Under the pieces are notes generated by a model that worked only from the letters and a program-made list of their open reading frames with translations, was not told the DNA's origin and made no database searches. 64,000 bases of DNA from NCBI GenBank assembly GCA_018340805.1, contig JACMZG010000008.1, forward strand, positions 53,956,036 through 54,020,035, given 5' to 3'. Positions 21,130-50,900 of the stretch are shown here, one piece after another. The translations under genes were made by a program, and so were the position numbers. Source of the DNA: Microvelia longipes (Eukaryota; Arthropoda; Insecta; Hemiptera; Veliidae). Each line of letters begins with the position of its first letter. The stretch's first letter is position 1.

Positions 21130-22580
21130 TTGTATTGAGTACGCTAGTTAAATACCCTTAGTGCGTTTACACACACTTCTAAATCCGCGGATCGTATAGA
21201 ATACGATCTCTCAATACGGTAATATTAGCTGTATGAACCATGCGGGGGATCTGATTGCATACGCTAGAACTAGGGAGATGGAATCTAAATGATTCCCCCG
21301 ATACGCTGTATGTTTCTTTAGAGACGACCGTATTTAATAGATAACCTTCTTGTCGAACTTTTATTTCACTTCTATATTACCGTTTTTGATCAAATAACTT
21401 TTGGAGTATTTTTTTTAGTGTACTTTATTTTATGCAAAGAAATCACAATTTAATTAAATATATTTTTTGTTCTAAACTTCCTTATAACCAAAAGTGAACC
21501 TTCACTATAAAAGACACCGTGTTTTGGCGGGATCAGTTATCATGTAATCTCACTTGATCAGCTAAACAAAGACGCTGTAAGAACCATGAAGTTAGTTGAC
21601 CGTATTGCATACGTATGCAATACGATCACCTGTTAAATATGCTGTGTGTACGTAGTAACTGTAAGAACCTATCTGAGGGAATTCAGTTGTATACTAGGAA
21701 GACGGAAGCAAGATAGATCCCCTGATACGCTTTATGTAGCTTTAGAGGCGATCATGTATAAAATTACCTTTTTTGGATGAATTAATATTTCACATAAATA
21801 TTAGATTTTTTACCTAATAACTTTTCAAACATTATTTAGTTTTGTGTAACTTTATTATTATGCAATGAAATCACTATTTAATTGAACATATTTTTTGTTT
21901 TTAATTTCCTTTTAACCTAAGTGAACCTATACAATGTTATGTCATTATCAGTTATGACTGGATTGACTAAGTCTTAGGATAGTTCCCTTACAGGAACTAT
22001 TTTAAGCTTCGATAAACATTTTTAATAATTTTTGCTTTTGCTTCTGAAGTAGGAAGCTTTAATTGAGGCAATTATTGGTTTCAGAAGTTTTAGGACTTAT
22101 GTCATTGGTAGGGGTTTTTTTGTTACAAACTTTTATGTGTTAAGCTTTTGGTCTCATATACTTAATGATCTAATTCTGACCCCTAAACTGAAGTAATCTG
22201 TATGTATTTATTTATAACATTCTTAAATTGTATCTGATAACATTTACATCATACTCTGGTGATGTGAACAGAGTAATTAGAATCAGAGTCACAGTGAACA
22301 GTCATTAGAGTATAAAAAATATTGGTCCCATATATTTTGTTCACTAACATTTTTTCGATACAAATATTATGTATCAAATAAATATGTATATATTATTATT
22401 ATATTACGATAATAATATTTTTTTCTATTTATAACGAAACTAATCAGGTGATCGTATTCTATACACATTTAATACAATCCGGTTCTTACACTGTATTTGT
22501 TTAATTGGTTGAGTCTTTTATGGTGAAGGTTCCCTTAGATTACAAAGAAGTTTATAACAAAACATTCTTTGGATAATAAT
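21130..22580. mobile_element. Cluster of inverted and direct copies of a TIR family in e(y)3 intron 1
   Basis: The motif ctgtaagaacc (or its complement ggttcttac) and the block 'gaactagggagatggaa' / 'tagatcccctgatacgct' / 'tttagaggcga' recur at about 21225-21330, 21574-21760 and 22440-22500 (reverse). An outer inverted pair is visible: 'aagtgaaccttcactataaaagac' on the left (about 21490-21515) against its complement on the right (about 22515-22540), followed inward by 'taaacaaa.ac.ctgtaagaacc' on both sides. The cluster looks like a ~1.1-kb element with further copies inserted in or beside it. Exact nesting could not be resolved by eye. Confidence 0.6.
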
Positions 22581-22625
22581 AAAGTTACTCTTAAAAATAA
22601 TATTTTAACAGTTATTTGATGAAAA

Positions 22626-22935
22626 ACTGTAAGAACCATGTGGAGAGAATCCAGTCGGATACGGTAGAACTAGGGAGATGGAACCTTGATAGATCTTCTG
22701 ATACGCTGTATGTACCTTTAGAGGTGAATGGACCTTCATTCATCAATTATTTCACTGAAATATATATTTAATTGAAATAATAAATAATAGTTCAACGTAA
22801 AGATTATCCATTAAATATGAAGGTCCATTCACCTCTAAAGGTACTTACAGTGTATCAGAAGATATATCAAGGTTCCATCTCCCTAGTTCTACTGTATCCT
22901 ACTGACTGGGTTCCCTCCACATTGTTCTTACAGCG
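22626..22935. mobile_element. 310-bp MITE of the ctgtaagaacc family
   Basis: The left arm (22626-22745) starts CTGTAAGAACCATGTGGAG and the right arm (about 22815-22935) is its reverse complement over ~115 bp with few mismatches. Shared internal blocks are 'actagggagatggaacctt', 'tctgatac.ctgta' and 'gtacctttagaggtgaatgg'. It is the best-preserved member of the family in intron 1 of e(y)3. Confidence 0.8.
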
Positions 22936-23611
22936 TATGTAACCGTAAAAACAATTAAAGCTTTGATTTCATCTAATTAGTTGATTCCACACTCCATGAT
23001 AAAGTGAGTGTACTTTCAAATATATGATACATTAAAAAGTTAATGAAATTTGTTGACACCTGTTTTGTGTATAGTTAAATTGCTGGTTATTGCCGGTCTC
23101 GGTATTTTCTATTTTGAAGTTATTTATTTATAGTTTTCGATGAGTGTCAATTATTTAATATTATTAAAATACATTGATGACATACAAATTAATGTTATCA
23201 GATAAAAGTGATTTACTTCTGCTATTAGGAGGAGTCAAAAGTACAACGTTGAGTTAGATTTTTCTTTGATTCATCTTGCCTTTTACAAAATCTTTATCTT
23301 GTTAAAAATCTCATTCTGTTACACACAATTTATTGCAGTTTGGAGTACGGCTTTGGACACGCCTGAACATAGTTCTTACTCCAAGTTAACATGCTGAACG
23401 TTAACGGGGAGTAACTTGCTGAACTAACCTAATGCCAATAATAACATTTCTATGCGTGTCTTATGTGCATCCCCTTTTTGATTAAAAATCTTTATTATGA
23501 AACAAAGTCTTATAACAAACCTCTTTCGTAATTTTTGGTTCAATTCTATGTATTGCATATTTGATATTGTTATTTACTTTTTCTTTCAGATGACAGAGTG
23601 AGATCAGAAAT

Positions 23612-40656
<17,045 letters not shown>

Positions 40657-40696
40657 GAATCATTGGAGCCCGCATCCAGTTTTTAATTTCTTTTTT

Positions 40697-40702
40697 AATA
40701 AA
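40697..40702 (+). terminator. Candidate poly(A) signal of e(y)3
   Basis: AATAAA lies 41 nt after the TAA stop (40654-40656), followed by overlapping AATAAATA copies. Further hexamers occur to 40760, so the true 3' end may be longer. Confidence 0.4.
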
Positions 40703-41599
40703 TAAATACTACTTAAAAAACGAGATTATCATTTTAACTTAAACTTGTATTATAAATAAAATAAAAAAACACAAATAAATCTATTTGCCACCGCATTGAA
40801 ACTAATTATTTTATAAGAATGTCAAAAGTTTTAAATGTGTTATATTTATATTCCTTCTCCCCAAAACATATGTGTGCAATTTTGTATGTATAATGCACTT
40901 TTAATTTTCTTAATAGATTTAAAAATATATATTTACTGAGTATGAATCTGAATTTAAGCAAATATTTTTTTTGTTCTTTTTGTTATGTAGATTTTATTTT
41001 CCTTTTTTATAACATTTTTATTTAAATAAATAGGATTTTTTATTTTCATTTTTCAGTTCCATGTGACGAAAAAAATTAAAATTATTTTGTAAATTGATTT
41101 TTCTATAATTTATTATATATATATAAATGAAATCCATGAATGTAAATATCTTACATTGTTATAGTCTAATACAATACATACTATGGTATTGACAAAACAT
41201 GTGTTTATGTTAGTTTTATTCCAATTTCCTGCTGTAGGACACTACTAAAAACATAAAAGTTCAATTATTATAAAACTCATATTTATATTCTACATATTAT
41301 ACTCTACATGACCATTAATTCATCACGCTCAGCCCATTGAATTCATTATTTGTTGATTTAATATGTGTATACTTTTTTAGAGAAGAGTGCTCTAGTTTAT
41401 TTAAGAGTCAACTTCAAAAGGTGGGTTAGACACAAAGTAATAAATTACCTCTAGAAGGGAAAAAAGTGTTCTTTTAAGTGACAGAACTTTTCTTAAGTGA
41501 CACATAACTGTTTGTCTGAATCTAAAGGGAGTAAAGGAACTAGCTGAAGAAAAATAGCTTTAGTTGCCACGGCAACTACTGTACTCCTGCTTTGCATTT

Positions 41600-41668
41600 C
41601 CCTTTTAGATCAGATGATAGCATTTGTGGTCTGCTCTTAACCTAAAGGTTTAAGTTCAATCCTCACAG
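41600..41668 (+). other. tRNA-like sequence (degenerate, lysine-like)
   Basis: The run 'agatcagatgatagcat', then 'ctgctcttaacc', then 'ggtttaagttcaatcctcac' follows the order D-arm, anticodon loop (CTT in ctCTTaac) and T-arm of a tRNA-Lys. The acceptor stem does not close and the D arm is damaged. It is probably the head of a decayed tRNA-derived SINE or a tRNA pseudogene. Confidence 0.4.
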
Positions 41669-42860
41669 GTTACCTACACTTTTTTAATAAATTTTATCAC
41701 TGAGAATGTAAAATAATTTAAAGCTTCTACTTGGTGAATGTAAATGTTTTTAACCTTAGATGACTACATATTTGTTTACTAAATACAGCAAAACAATATG
41801 TAAAAGATTTTTAATAATTGTTATTAAAATCAACATTAATTTAATGTTGTGTATTAGCCTTTTAAAAACTAAGCATTTTTCAGCAAGTTATTTAAATAAA
41901 AGCCAGAATTAATGACTCTTATAAATAACTTTATTTATGTTAAAAGAATTGAATGGCTTAAATTATAAGTAAGTCGATATTATAACTAGTTATAATATTT
42001 TCAGGTGATAATAGTTATTTTTTTAAGATGGCTGAATTTACCCTAATAAAAACTATATATTTTTGTTTATTTCCAATTTACATTAACTTTTAACAATTTT
42101 TTTTACATTTAACTAATTTTATTGTAATGACTGAACTGTAAGAAAAAATTTGTAGAGGTAGGATGGTTCCACTTGAAAAACAGAAAAACAGTTAATTTTT
42201 CAATCTCTGTTAAGGTATTTTATAAGGTATGTTCTCTTGGGCACTGAAAAGAAACCAATCTATTGCATATTGTAGGTGGCTGATGTTATTGTTTTTCAAA
42301 TTTTGTTTATTTTCCAGGAAATATTTGTTGCATCTCAAATGGTTGATAAGGTTTACAAAAACTGAGCTGTATAAATACTTATTTTACAAAATTAGAGGAC
42401 TTAAACTAAGATTATTAGTGTTTGATTTCACTTCATTCATGCAATTTTGTGGAAGATAGCTGATTGTACACAAATATTATTTTTATTTATATTTTGACAG
42501 AACATAAACTAACTAAAAATTTCAGTAACTTCAATATGGGGTTACATAAGATGGAGCTGAAAATACCCAGTTGTCGAGAAAGAGGTATGGTATGTATTAA
42601 ATATAAATCATTTTGGCTATTTTTAGAGATATGTGTCTGCCACTTTGCCTGGCAAGACTGCTTTGCAGTCACCTTGTCCCTCATGCCCAAAGGGGACAAG
42701 AGAGAAAAGGTACTATACTGTTCAGAAAACTAGGGTTGAGGTAGAGATGTCCTTCAAAACTACTTTCTCACCCTTCAAATAGATGGGGAGGTACTATTTA
42801 CACTGATCATTGTAGGTCAATGCCTTACATAAAAGGCATAATGTTGTATGCCATCCACAC

Positions 42861-42864
<4 letters not shown>

Positions 42865-42945
<81 letters not shown>
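42865..42945. repeat. (AT)n microsatellite
   Basis: A long TA array. Together with the array at 43178-43315 it brackets a 230-bp unique segment holding a perfect hairpin and a coding-like fragment. Confidence 0.9.
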
Positions 42946-42947
<2 letters not shown>

Positions 42948-42952
42948 GTGAA

Positions 42953-42990
42953 TGTATATCATTTGCACCAATTAGTGCAAATGATATACA
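42953..42990. repeat. Perfect 16-bp-arm hairpin
   Basis: tgtatatcatttgcac, loop caatta, then its exact complement. The motif 'atttgcac' recurs 20 bp downstream (ccatttgcactaaaacc). It may be the end structure of an unrecognised repeat. Confidence 0.75.
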
Positions 42991-42997
42991 ATCGGTT

Positions 42998-43147
42998 TCA
43001 GTCCATTTGCACTAAAACCAGTCTCTATTGAATTAGCTTACCGCCTACCACATCTTTCAATTCCGTCTCCTCAACATCTTGCAATAGCCCAAGTTTTGTC
43101 TCAATTGAAAAAGCCTTCAAGAGTTTTCTATGTGCCATACCCACGGC
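42998..43147 (+). other. Coding-like fragment, unassigned
   Basis: One plus-strand frame reads PVSIELAYRLPHLSIPSPQH, then LAIAQVLSQLKKPSR and VFYVPYPRPKTL without stops. Its composition is more protein-like than the surrounding AT-rich DNA. No start or splice signals or family could be assigned. It may be part of a decayed transposon protein or an isolated exon. Confidence 0.25.
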
Positions 43148-43176
43148 CAAAAACTCTTAACACACACACACTTTAC

Positions 43177-43177
<1 letters not shown>

Positions 43178-43207
<30 letters not shown>

Positions 43208-43224
43208 ATATATATATAATATAT

Positions 43225-43308
<84 letters not shown>

Positions 43309-43315
43309 TATATAA
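43178..43315. repeat. (AT)n microsatellite with CA edge
   Basis: (CA)n at 43160-43171 leads into about 140 bp of interrupted TA repeats. Open frames on both strands consist of alternating Tyr/Ile and are artefacts. Confidence 0.9.
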
Positions 43316-43517
43316 ACTTTGTTTTGTGAAGACATATTTTTGGAATCTGAGAGCAGATCATATGATAACCTCTCCCCTTCTGTCATCCGAACAACCTTAT
43401 TTTCTAATGAAAATAAGCTAAAACATTATAATTTATTTACATACTTCTGATCATATATGTAATAGTTTACTAATTTACTAAAATACTAATAAATTGTAAA
43501 AAGCAAAACCTAAGACC

Positions 43518-43530
43518 GGGGGGGGGGGGG
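43518..43530. repeat. G13 homopolymer
   Basis: A run of thirteen G residues after 'aagacc', in otherwise AT-rich intergenic DNA. Confidence 0.9.
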
Positions 43531-46500
43531 TTACATCAGGAAAAGTTTCGATTTGATTATCGCAAGCCAAAAATTACCAATTATATTTTTAAACTCTAAA
43601 TTTATGTAAATCATGGCTAATATTGGTTAAGACAGCTGCATTTATTGTAATAATAAAATTATTTTTCTTTTCTTTCCTTGTTAATTTAACCTAATAAAAA
43701 TGGTTTGCCATTGACATGTTCTGTATTTCAAAAATCTAGAAACTAATAGTAAAAAAAGGTTTTCAAACTTCAACATAACGCAACTGATGGCTGGTAAGTT
43801 TACATTCCATTCAATTATTTAGTTGATATAATACAGGTAATCACTTGTGGGTGTCTGAATTTAAAAAAAAAAAAGGTAATAACATTTTTTAAATTGTTTC
43901 AGTCTGCATTAAATGCCAAAATCTCTCTTCTAGCACGTGGATAATTTAGCCACTAATGTTCACATGATTAAATAAATTGAATACATTCTAAACCTATTTG
44001 CTATCAGAAGGGTTCTGTGTTAGTTTGAAGAAGACGAAGATTGTGTTAAGTGCTTCCGCTGGTTAGATGTATGACTAGAATGTATAAAAAGTTAATTTCA
44101 AATGGAATGTAGACAAAAAGCGGGAAATTAAGCCACGTCTACTCAGTTGAAAAGTAGGTCTGCCGTGGCCCTTGTGTTGATCGGAATCCAAATTTTCCCA
44201 CCATTGAATCGACAGTCTTACTGTTTAAGTATCAGTATCTATAGTCTCTGCCTAGGACCTTAGTTTCATTTTTTATAAATATAATTGTCAACACCAAGGA
44301 ATATTTATATACATAAGATATATATAGAGAGAGAGAACTTTTTTTTAAAAAAAACACCCTCCTACGAATCACTTCATAGAGGAAAAATACCATCTTCAAA
44401 AAATGTAAACCATAAGGGGAGAATATATTTTTTATTATAAAAATAAAAACAATAAAACTACTTATTTACTCACATTTTACTAGTATAACAAATAACTACA
44501 TTACTTTACTTTTAAATTTTATAACAATGTAACAGTAAATAAAAAAAATCTTGTAATAAAGCTCCAAAGGAAACATAATAAAAAAATTAGATGATAAAAA
44601 AATTAAATAAAAAAACAAAAGAACTTTCCTACAGATAGTCCAAAATTAATTTCTTGACATTTACCAAAATTCCATTTATTATAATATGGCAGTTTTCCTA
44701 AAAGTATTAACTAAACTTTTGCTCTATACCAATACATCAATAAATAAATAAAAAAAACCATGAGAAACAAAAAATGAATTAGAAAACTAAAAAATATTTT
44801 TGAATGAATTGTGCTGAGGCTAGATGAACAGTCCACTATGTCTGATGTCCACTATAAAGCCTTTTATCCAACTTTTACTTTCCATTTGTTTTATTGACCA
44901 ACAGGTATAGTGAATACCAACTAAAATTATCAACCCCAGCCTTTGATTAAGGTCTCCCTACTATTCAACAAATCAAATAACATTTTCAAACTCATTTCTC
45001 ACAAGGTTCGAAAATTAATTATATCATAGTAGGATTAAGAAATCTATCCTATCATATCTTAATTTTAGAAAGATCTAGCTGAGAAGGTAAGCTTCTCAGC
45101 TAGATCAAAATTAAGCTGCCAAAGACTTAAGTTACAGTGCTAATAGTTTCACACCTATAATAAAATTAAAACTGGATCAAATAAATTTAGATTCAAAAGT
45201 AATTTTTTTCTTTCTTTTGTAAGTCAGCTTAAAAAATATCCTTCTGAAGCTAAAATAAATTTGGATCTCCAATGTTCAATAAATTTTTAAGCAGGTCTAA
45301 TAGATTTGAATTTTGGAAAAAATGCAGTAAATTAGTACAGAAATCAGAATTGTAAATTTTAGACTCATTCTTAACTAAAGAGCTGAAGTTCCTGGTTCTA
45401 TCTATTGTCAGGATGGATAAATTTTAACTGTTTCCTTTATATAGATTACAGCATCAACAAGAAAAAAAAAATATAAACTGCTTTAAAACTATTTCATCTT
45501 CAGTTGAAAAAATATAAATAAATAAAACTGATTGGAATTAGACTTTTTTGTACGTTATATATAAAAAAATGTACTCTTCTTTGAACCTTACAATACTTAT
45601 TTTTAAAAAAAGTAATTTAAACTGTTGTTCTATAATTTTTAAAATAGTTAAAACAGAATTTATGCTAATTGTATTTGTGTACTTCAACATTTAATAAATA
45701 AATAATTTGTCAATAATATACATTCTTAATGTCATTGTATTTTAACTAAAAAATAAAAATGGCAATACAGTCATGTTTTGAAAAGTTTAATCTAAAAAAT
45801 TAATATTTTCGTTCAATGTCTTAATTATCAATTTTATGGACCACATGGAAAAATTGAAAACTCATTTTATAAAATGCCTTTTAGAAACCTGAACAGGGTA
45901 AGGTATAAACAATCCTTATGCTAAAAAACAGAAGAACCCCTGAATTTAGGTTTATGGTTTTGATTCAGGTCTGTCAAATAGTTGTAAAAAATATGTAACA
46001 GAATATTAGCAAGGATTATTATAATGACACTATAATACCTTTCTAAGCTATAATAATTTAATACTAGTTAAACTTTTTTTTCACAAATTTATTCTTCAGG
46101 ATATTCATATTTCATCTGCTTAGTGCTTGAAGAAATATACTGACTTGATTCTCAGCAAAAAGTAAGTTTTTACTTAGTTTAAGACTGGCCCAACCACATA
46201 TAAGTTATAGAAGCTGAGTAGCTTGCACCAAAAAGCGAATAAATTTGACACTATGTTCTACTTTTCCCATCAATGACATAAACAATACATACATACAATA
46301 CAATACATACAATATATTAAGATGAATGCATGGTAAAAAGAGCAGTTCATTTTGCCAATTCTCTCATTCGATGTATATTAATTAAAGAAAAAATAATCAT
46401 GCTACAAGGCAGGAATTGAATCAATCAATAAAATTAGCCCCTGAGCTAAAATAAATACTAGTAGAGGCAGACAAAAACTTGTGCGTCAGTAATAATTTTT

Positions 46501-47800
46501 TTCCTAGCATATTGATAAACTCAAGTAAATAAAAGTCATTCAGCATAAATAGTTCTAGGCAGAATAACTATAGCCAGTTTTATTATTATTTTAATCTGTT
46601 TATATTGAATTTTAAATCTTGTTTTAAAATTAAACTTTAAACATAAGTCAACCCCATTATTTCAATTAAATAAACTTAAAATGAACATCTTAACTATCAT
46701 GAAATGTTATAAGAAACCACATTTTTAATTATAACATGATAGCAGAATTATTTTATTGTCTTGTTGGTTTAAAACTTAATCCATTGTTTTAATAGTAACT
46801 TTTGCACACAAGGCAGGTGATACTTTTCCACCCTGTTTATTGTAGGCAGATAAAGGAAATAATATTTTGCTGCCTGAAAATAGTAAATAAATCACTTATT
46901 TTTCTGCTGTAAGTTGGTAAATAAATAGTCAGCCTATTAATAAAAAAAAACACTCCAGTACAAAAAAAATTACTAAATGAGGTAGTTTGATAAAAAATGT
47001 TAGTCATAGCAGTCATAGTTAATTTTAGTAGCAATAGCATGTTGGTTCTCAATACTTCACTTCAAAAAGCCTAATGAAACCAAGTATATTTTTATGACAA
47101 AAATCAATAAATTAAAATTAATTATTATTTATTTATTTTTCCCCTTTTAAACAGCAAAGCAAAAAGAATCAATTAGAAATGATTTTCCATTATTAAATTT
47201 GTTGTAAGTTACTAGTTTATTTATTATTTTAAAAAAACTGATAAAATGTTAATTTTTGTACAGATAATGAATTTAAATTGACCAGCAATCTATTTCACCA
47301 AGTTAGAATAATTTGTTTTTATTGTATCTATAAAGAAAGAGCAAAATAGACAATTATACATAAAATTTAAACTTATATTTAAATTATATAATAACAATAA
47401 TGGCTTTAAATAAATAAAAAAAGGAAAATATAGAGCTAAGCTCTATCTTTCTTTATTTAAAATAACCACACAATTAATCCAATCACTTAGTCAAGGTAAC
47501 TAACATTTAAACATCATTCCCTCGGATATACACAATAATTAGCCATTTATTGTACTTCATTCGTTTTTCTTCACTGTCTACCTTCAGTTTAAACCTTCTT
47601 TTACTAAGCTAATGTTTAAAATAGTTTTATAAACTATTAAGTTTAAATTATTTTTTAATAATTTTAAATTCAGTTGGTAAATATGAACCTTAATATTCAA
47701 AATCTCATTAACATTAAATAAAATGGTTACAATTACTTTATGACAAAACATGATTTTAAGCTATCATTTAAAGTGGGAGGGTTTATAAAAAAATTAAAAA
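43531..47800. other. Intergenic AT-rich DNA, no gene supported
   Basis: This is intergenic sequence downstream of both e(y)3 (+) and DPH6 (-). Short open frames are A/T-biased and unconvincing. One clear structure is a hairpin at 45072-45106. A possible minus-strand tRNA-like relic (ttagctcagggg...attcaattcctgcc) lies at about 46405-46460 and is too short for a tRNA. Confidence 0.4.
45072..45106. repeat. Perfect 15-bp-arm hairpin
   Basis: gatctagctgagaag, loop gtaag, then its exact complement, flanked by loosely pairing 'ttttag' / 'aaaatt'. It is not followed by a T-run and is not near a transcript end, so a terminator role is unlikely. Confidence 0.75.
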
Positions 47801-47818
47801 AATCAATAAATTTTAAGT

Positions 47819-47824
47819 TTTATT
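47819..47824 (-). terminator. Candidate poly(A) signal of DPH6
   Basis: An AATAAA hexamer on the minus strand about 165 nt after the DPH6 stop at 47989. Confidence 0.35.
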
Positions 47825-47988
47825 CACAATATTTTGAAACAAACCTTTAGAAACCAGTGAAAAACATAACAAGTACTCAAAAAAGGAAAATTAAACTAAG
47901 GTAAACAAATAGAAGAAAACATAAATGAAAGAGCACCAAAAAGATTTACCATAATCCGAGAATTACCACATACAATATCCATAATTCA

Positions 47989-50900
47989 TTAATGTCTTAC
48001 AGCACATATAGAAAGAAAAATAGACGGATGATTCAAACTAACAACAGGTATAAAGGTAGTCGCACAGATAAACTTTCCTTCTAAAGTTTTTACAGCTTCT
48101 TGCAGAATTTCAGGTTTACTTCGATCCACACCATAGTATATTTGAAGAGAACAGACTGAAGAGGGTGTAGGGGCTCCTTCTTCTGTGGGTAAAGTCAAAC
48201 GATGTAATGCGTAAAATAATACTTTGCTAACTTGAGAGGATTCATCGTCAGGAGTGCTAGCATTTGAGGAAATTAATGTGTCTGATATTTCACCACACTC
48301 AGAGAGAGTGCGACTAGATCCACAACCTGTGGCTGTAACATATAAGACTTACATATATTATTTTATATGCAACATCATTATTACACGTAAAAACATTATA
48401 TCATCCTTTAGCTAAAGAATTAAAATTTAAAATTTCATTTAAGTTAATAAAATAAAAATATACTAGGAATACAAAACTAAATTACCAAAACCCATAACTT
48501 AAAAAAAACCCTACTTGTTAGGCACATTGTTAACAAACCATTGTTGGCAGTGACTACCAGAGGAATGAGATTTTCCTTTATTTGTGATTCAAAGAGATGT
48601 CAGGTTGGCAATACCAATAGATGGAAAACAAAAGAATGATTAAAAAAATTATAATAGAAATACCATGGGAGCCGATCGAAATTACTCATTTTTTCTTTAT
48701 TGTTGCTTAATTTTTGATAAATAAGTTAAATGTTAATAGAACGACAATTAGTGTTATTTCATAGATACTTTGATTATTCTAGGATTTGAAATATAAAATC
48801 AGGCTCTTATCACAACACACTTGGATTTGTTCATTTTTTAAGCTGATATTTACAGTTTTATATTTTTATCAAAATATAAAACCGTGTTTTATATTAAACT
48901 GAGATTAAAAAAATTCTTCAACATCAAACTAATAGTAACACTTAATAACATAAATGAAATAAAACACAAAGGTTGGAAAATATCATCTTATTAGTTAATT
49001 TAAATACTTATTACAACTAATTTAAACAATATAATGCAATAAGAGTAATTTTGTGAGTTTGAGTAAACCAAAGTTTTTCAAAAGTAGAATTAATTAACAA
49101 TAAATAAAATAAATCAGTATATTGTGGTTTTCACCTTCTTATCAGTTTATTTAAACACTCGTGACAACCCATTAAAAAGGGGTTTTCCAATGAAAGAGTG
49201 ACTTTAGTGAGTTTAAACACCCTAAAATTAATTAAAATAAATCACTTCAAGAAAAAATTTTAAGATAAATCCTCAAAAATTAGAAAAATTAAGAAACCCA
49301 TATAGATATTATAAGCCTGATCACCCTTTTGTTATCAATTTCTTGAGGCACTGCTACAGACTTACGAATAACGTCAATCAGAATCAAATTAATAATTTAG
49401 TGTAACAAAGGTCAGAAACATAAAGTTAGTGACAAATACCTTGAGAGACACAACAAACAACTGCAGACACAGTGTTATCATAGTTCCATCTTCTTCTTAA
49501 GGATGCTTTTAAATTCCCAATCATACAACCAGTTTCTTCATCTGGAATAGCGAAGCAAACATATTGTAATCAAATAATCTTTGTATAATAAAAGTAAAAA
49601 CTTAAGCCAACTTATATAGAACTCTCAAGTTTTGAGAAAGCATATTCTGTTTTTAAAAAATGGTTGTTAACTAACAAAACTATTCGTCAGACTTTTTTGT
49701 GATACTACTAAAATAAAATTATAGTTAACTCTTTGGAGTTACTTTATATTTAAGGTAAAAACTAGATTGCTCTTTAAAGAAAGAATTTATACATAGTTTA
49801 ACCAATTGCAAAAAAATGCAAGTACCAAAATTAAGATATACCAGCATTTAATCAAAGCCTGGTTTATTAGCTGTCAGTCAGAGTTGGTTTTAACATAAAT
49901 TAATCAATAAAAAGGTAAAATAAAATAGAAGAGATGACATTAACTAAAGTTCAAAATTTAAGATAATAATATATATTAAAAACTAGATTAACTGCCTCTG
50001 TGGCAGAGGTCGCTAGAGTTACTATTTACTCTGACCTTTGACACCACGGAGGTCTGGGGTTCACATCCCAGGTTACACTCTTAGTTTATATAAAATTATT
50101 GTTACATGAATTATCGCCAACTTTAGAATACACTTTGAACGTAACAGATGCTACTACCACCCGAGGTTGTTTCCGCAGGGTTTATCCCTGATGAGCTGCA
50201 AGGCTCTAAATGGGCATTATTATTATTATTATAATATTCTGATTAAAATTTGAAGAAACTAAAAACTTAAAAACTACTTCAACGTATCTCAAGAGCAAAC
50301 AGTCATTGTACCCTCTCTATATTTTACTCCCTCAGCTTTGCCTTGGGCTTAAACATTTTGGTGCCTCTGGAAACAACTACAAACTCAGGAGAGTAAATGA
50401 TAGTGTTTCCTTCCTTGGAGTATAAATTTATTTAATTTAAATATTTATTTAAAAACTATTTCTTTTAAAATTAAGAATCCAAATTTGCTATGATAAACAA
50501 ATATGATGAGCAACTCTTTGCCAGTTTTTCAAGCTCTGCTGGATAAATTTTTAACTTAATTAGAGTGCCAAAAAATGTTATTAAACCCTAAAATTGGAAT
50601 GAATATTATAAACTTGAGACGGCAAAAACTTTCAATAAATTACTTTAAATTACCTTAAAGAAGGACAAAAAATAAAGCAGTTATTGATTTACTCTAGATA
50701 AGTATAGAAGATAAATGGATTATTGGTATACTTAATAATCTCCGTTAAGAATATTGATGTTTTCACTAACAAATTAACAAAACTCTAATAACAACCTTTC
50801 ATAAAAATTAAAAAAAGTTAAAACTTACATTGAAACCTATTATTGCCAAGATGGGCCCAGACTTGAAATTCAACATCTGCTTGCCTGGGAAGTTCATTTA

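Larger units (their letters stand above)
20440..23601 (+). promoter_or_regulatory. Two minimal upstream ORFs in the e(y)3 5'UTR
   Basis: ATGGCAAG ends exon 1 (20440-20446/7) and exon 2 begins ATGACAGAGTGA (23590). Spliced, these give ATG-GCA-AGA-TGA (a 3-codon uORF) and the overlapping ATG-ACA-GAG-TGA. The true ATG follows at 23612. Both uORFs terminate before it. Whether they regulate translation is inference. Confidence 0.5.

Noticed and set aside
42229..42733. Two open frames of 76 and 89 codons in the e(y)3-DPH6 intergenic region
   Set aside because: No recognisable motifs, and overlapping frames occur on the other strand. Without transcript evidence they are indistinguishable from chance.
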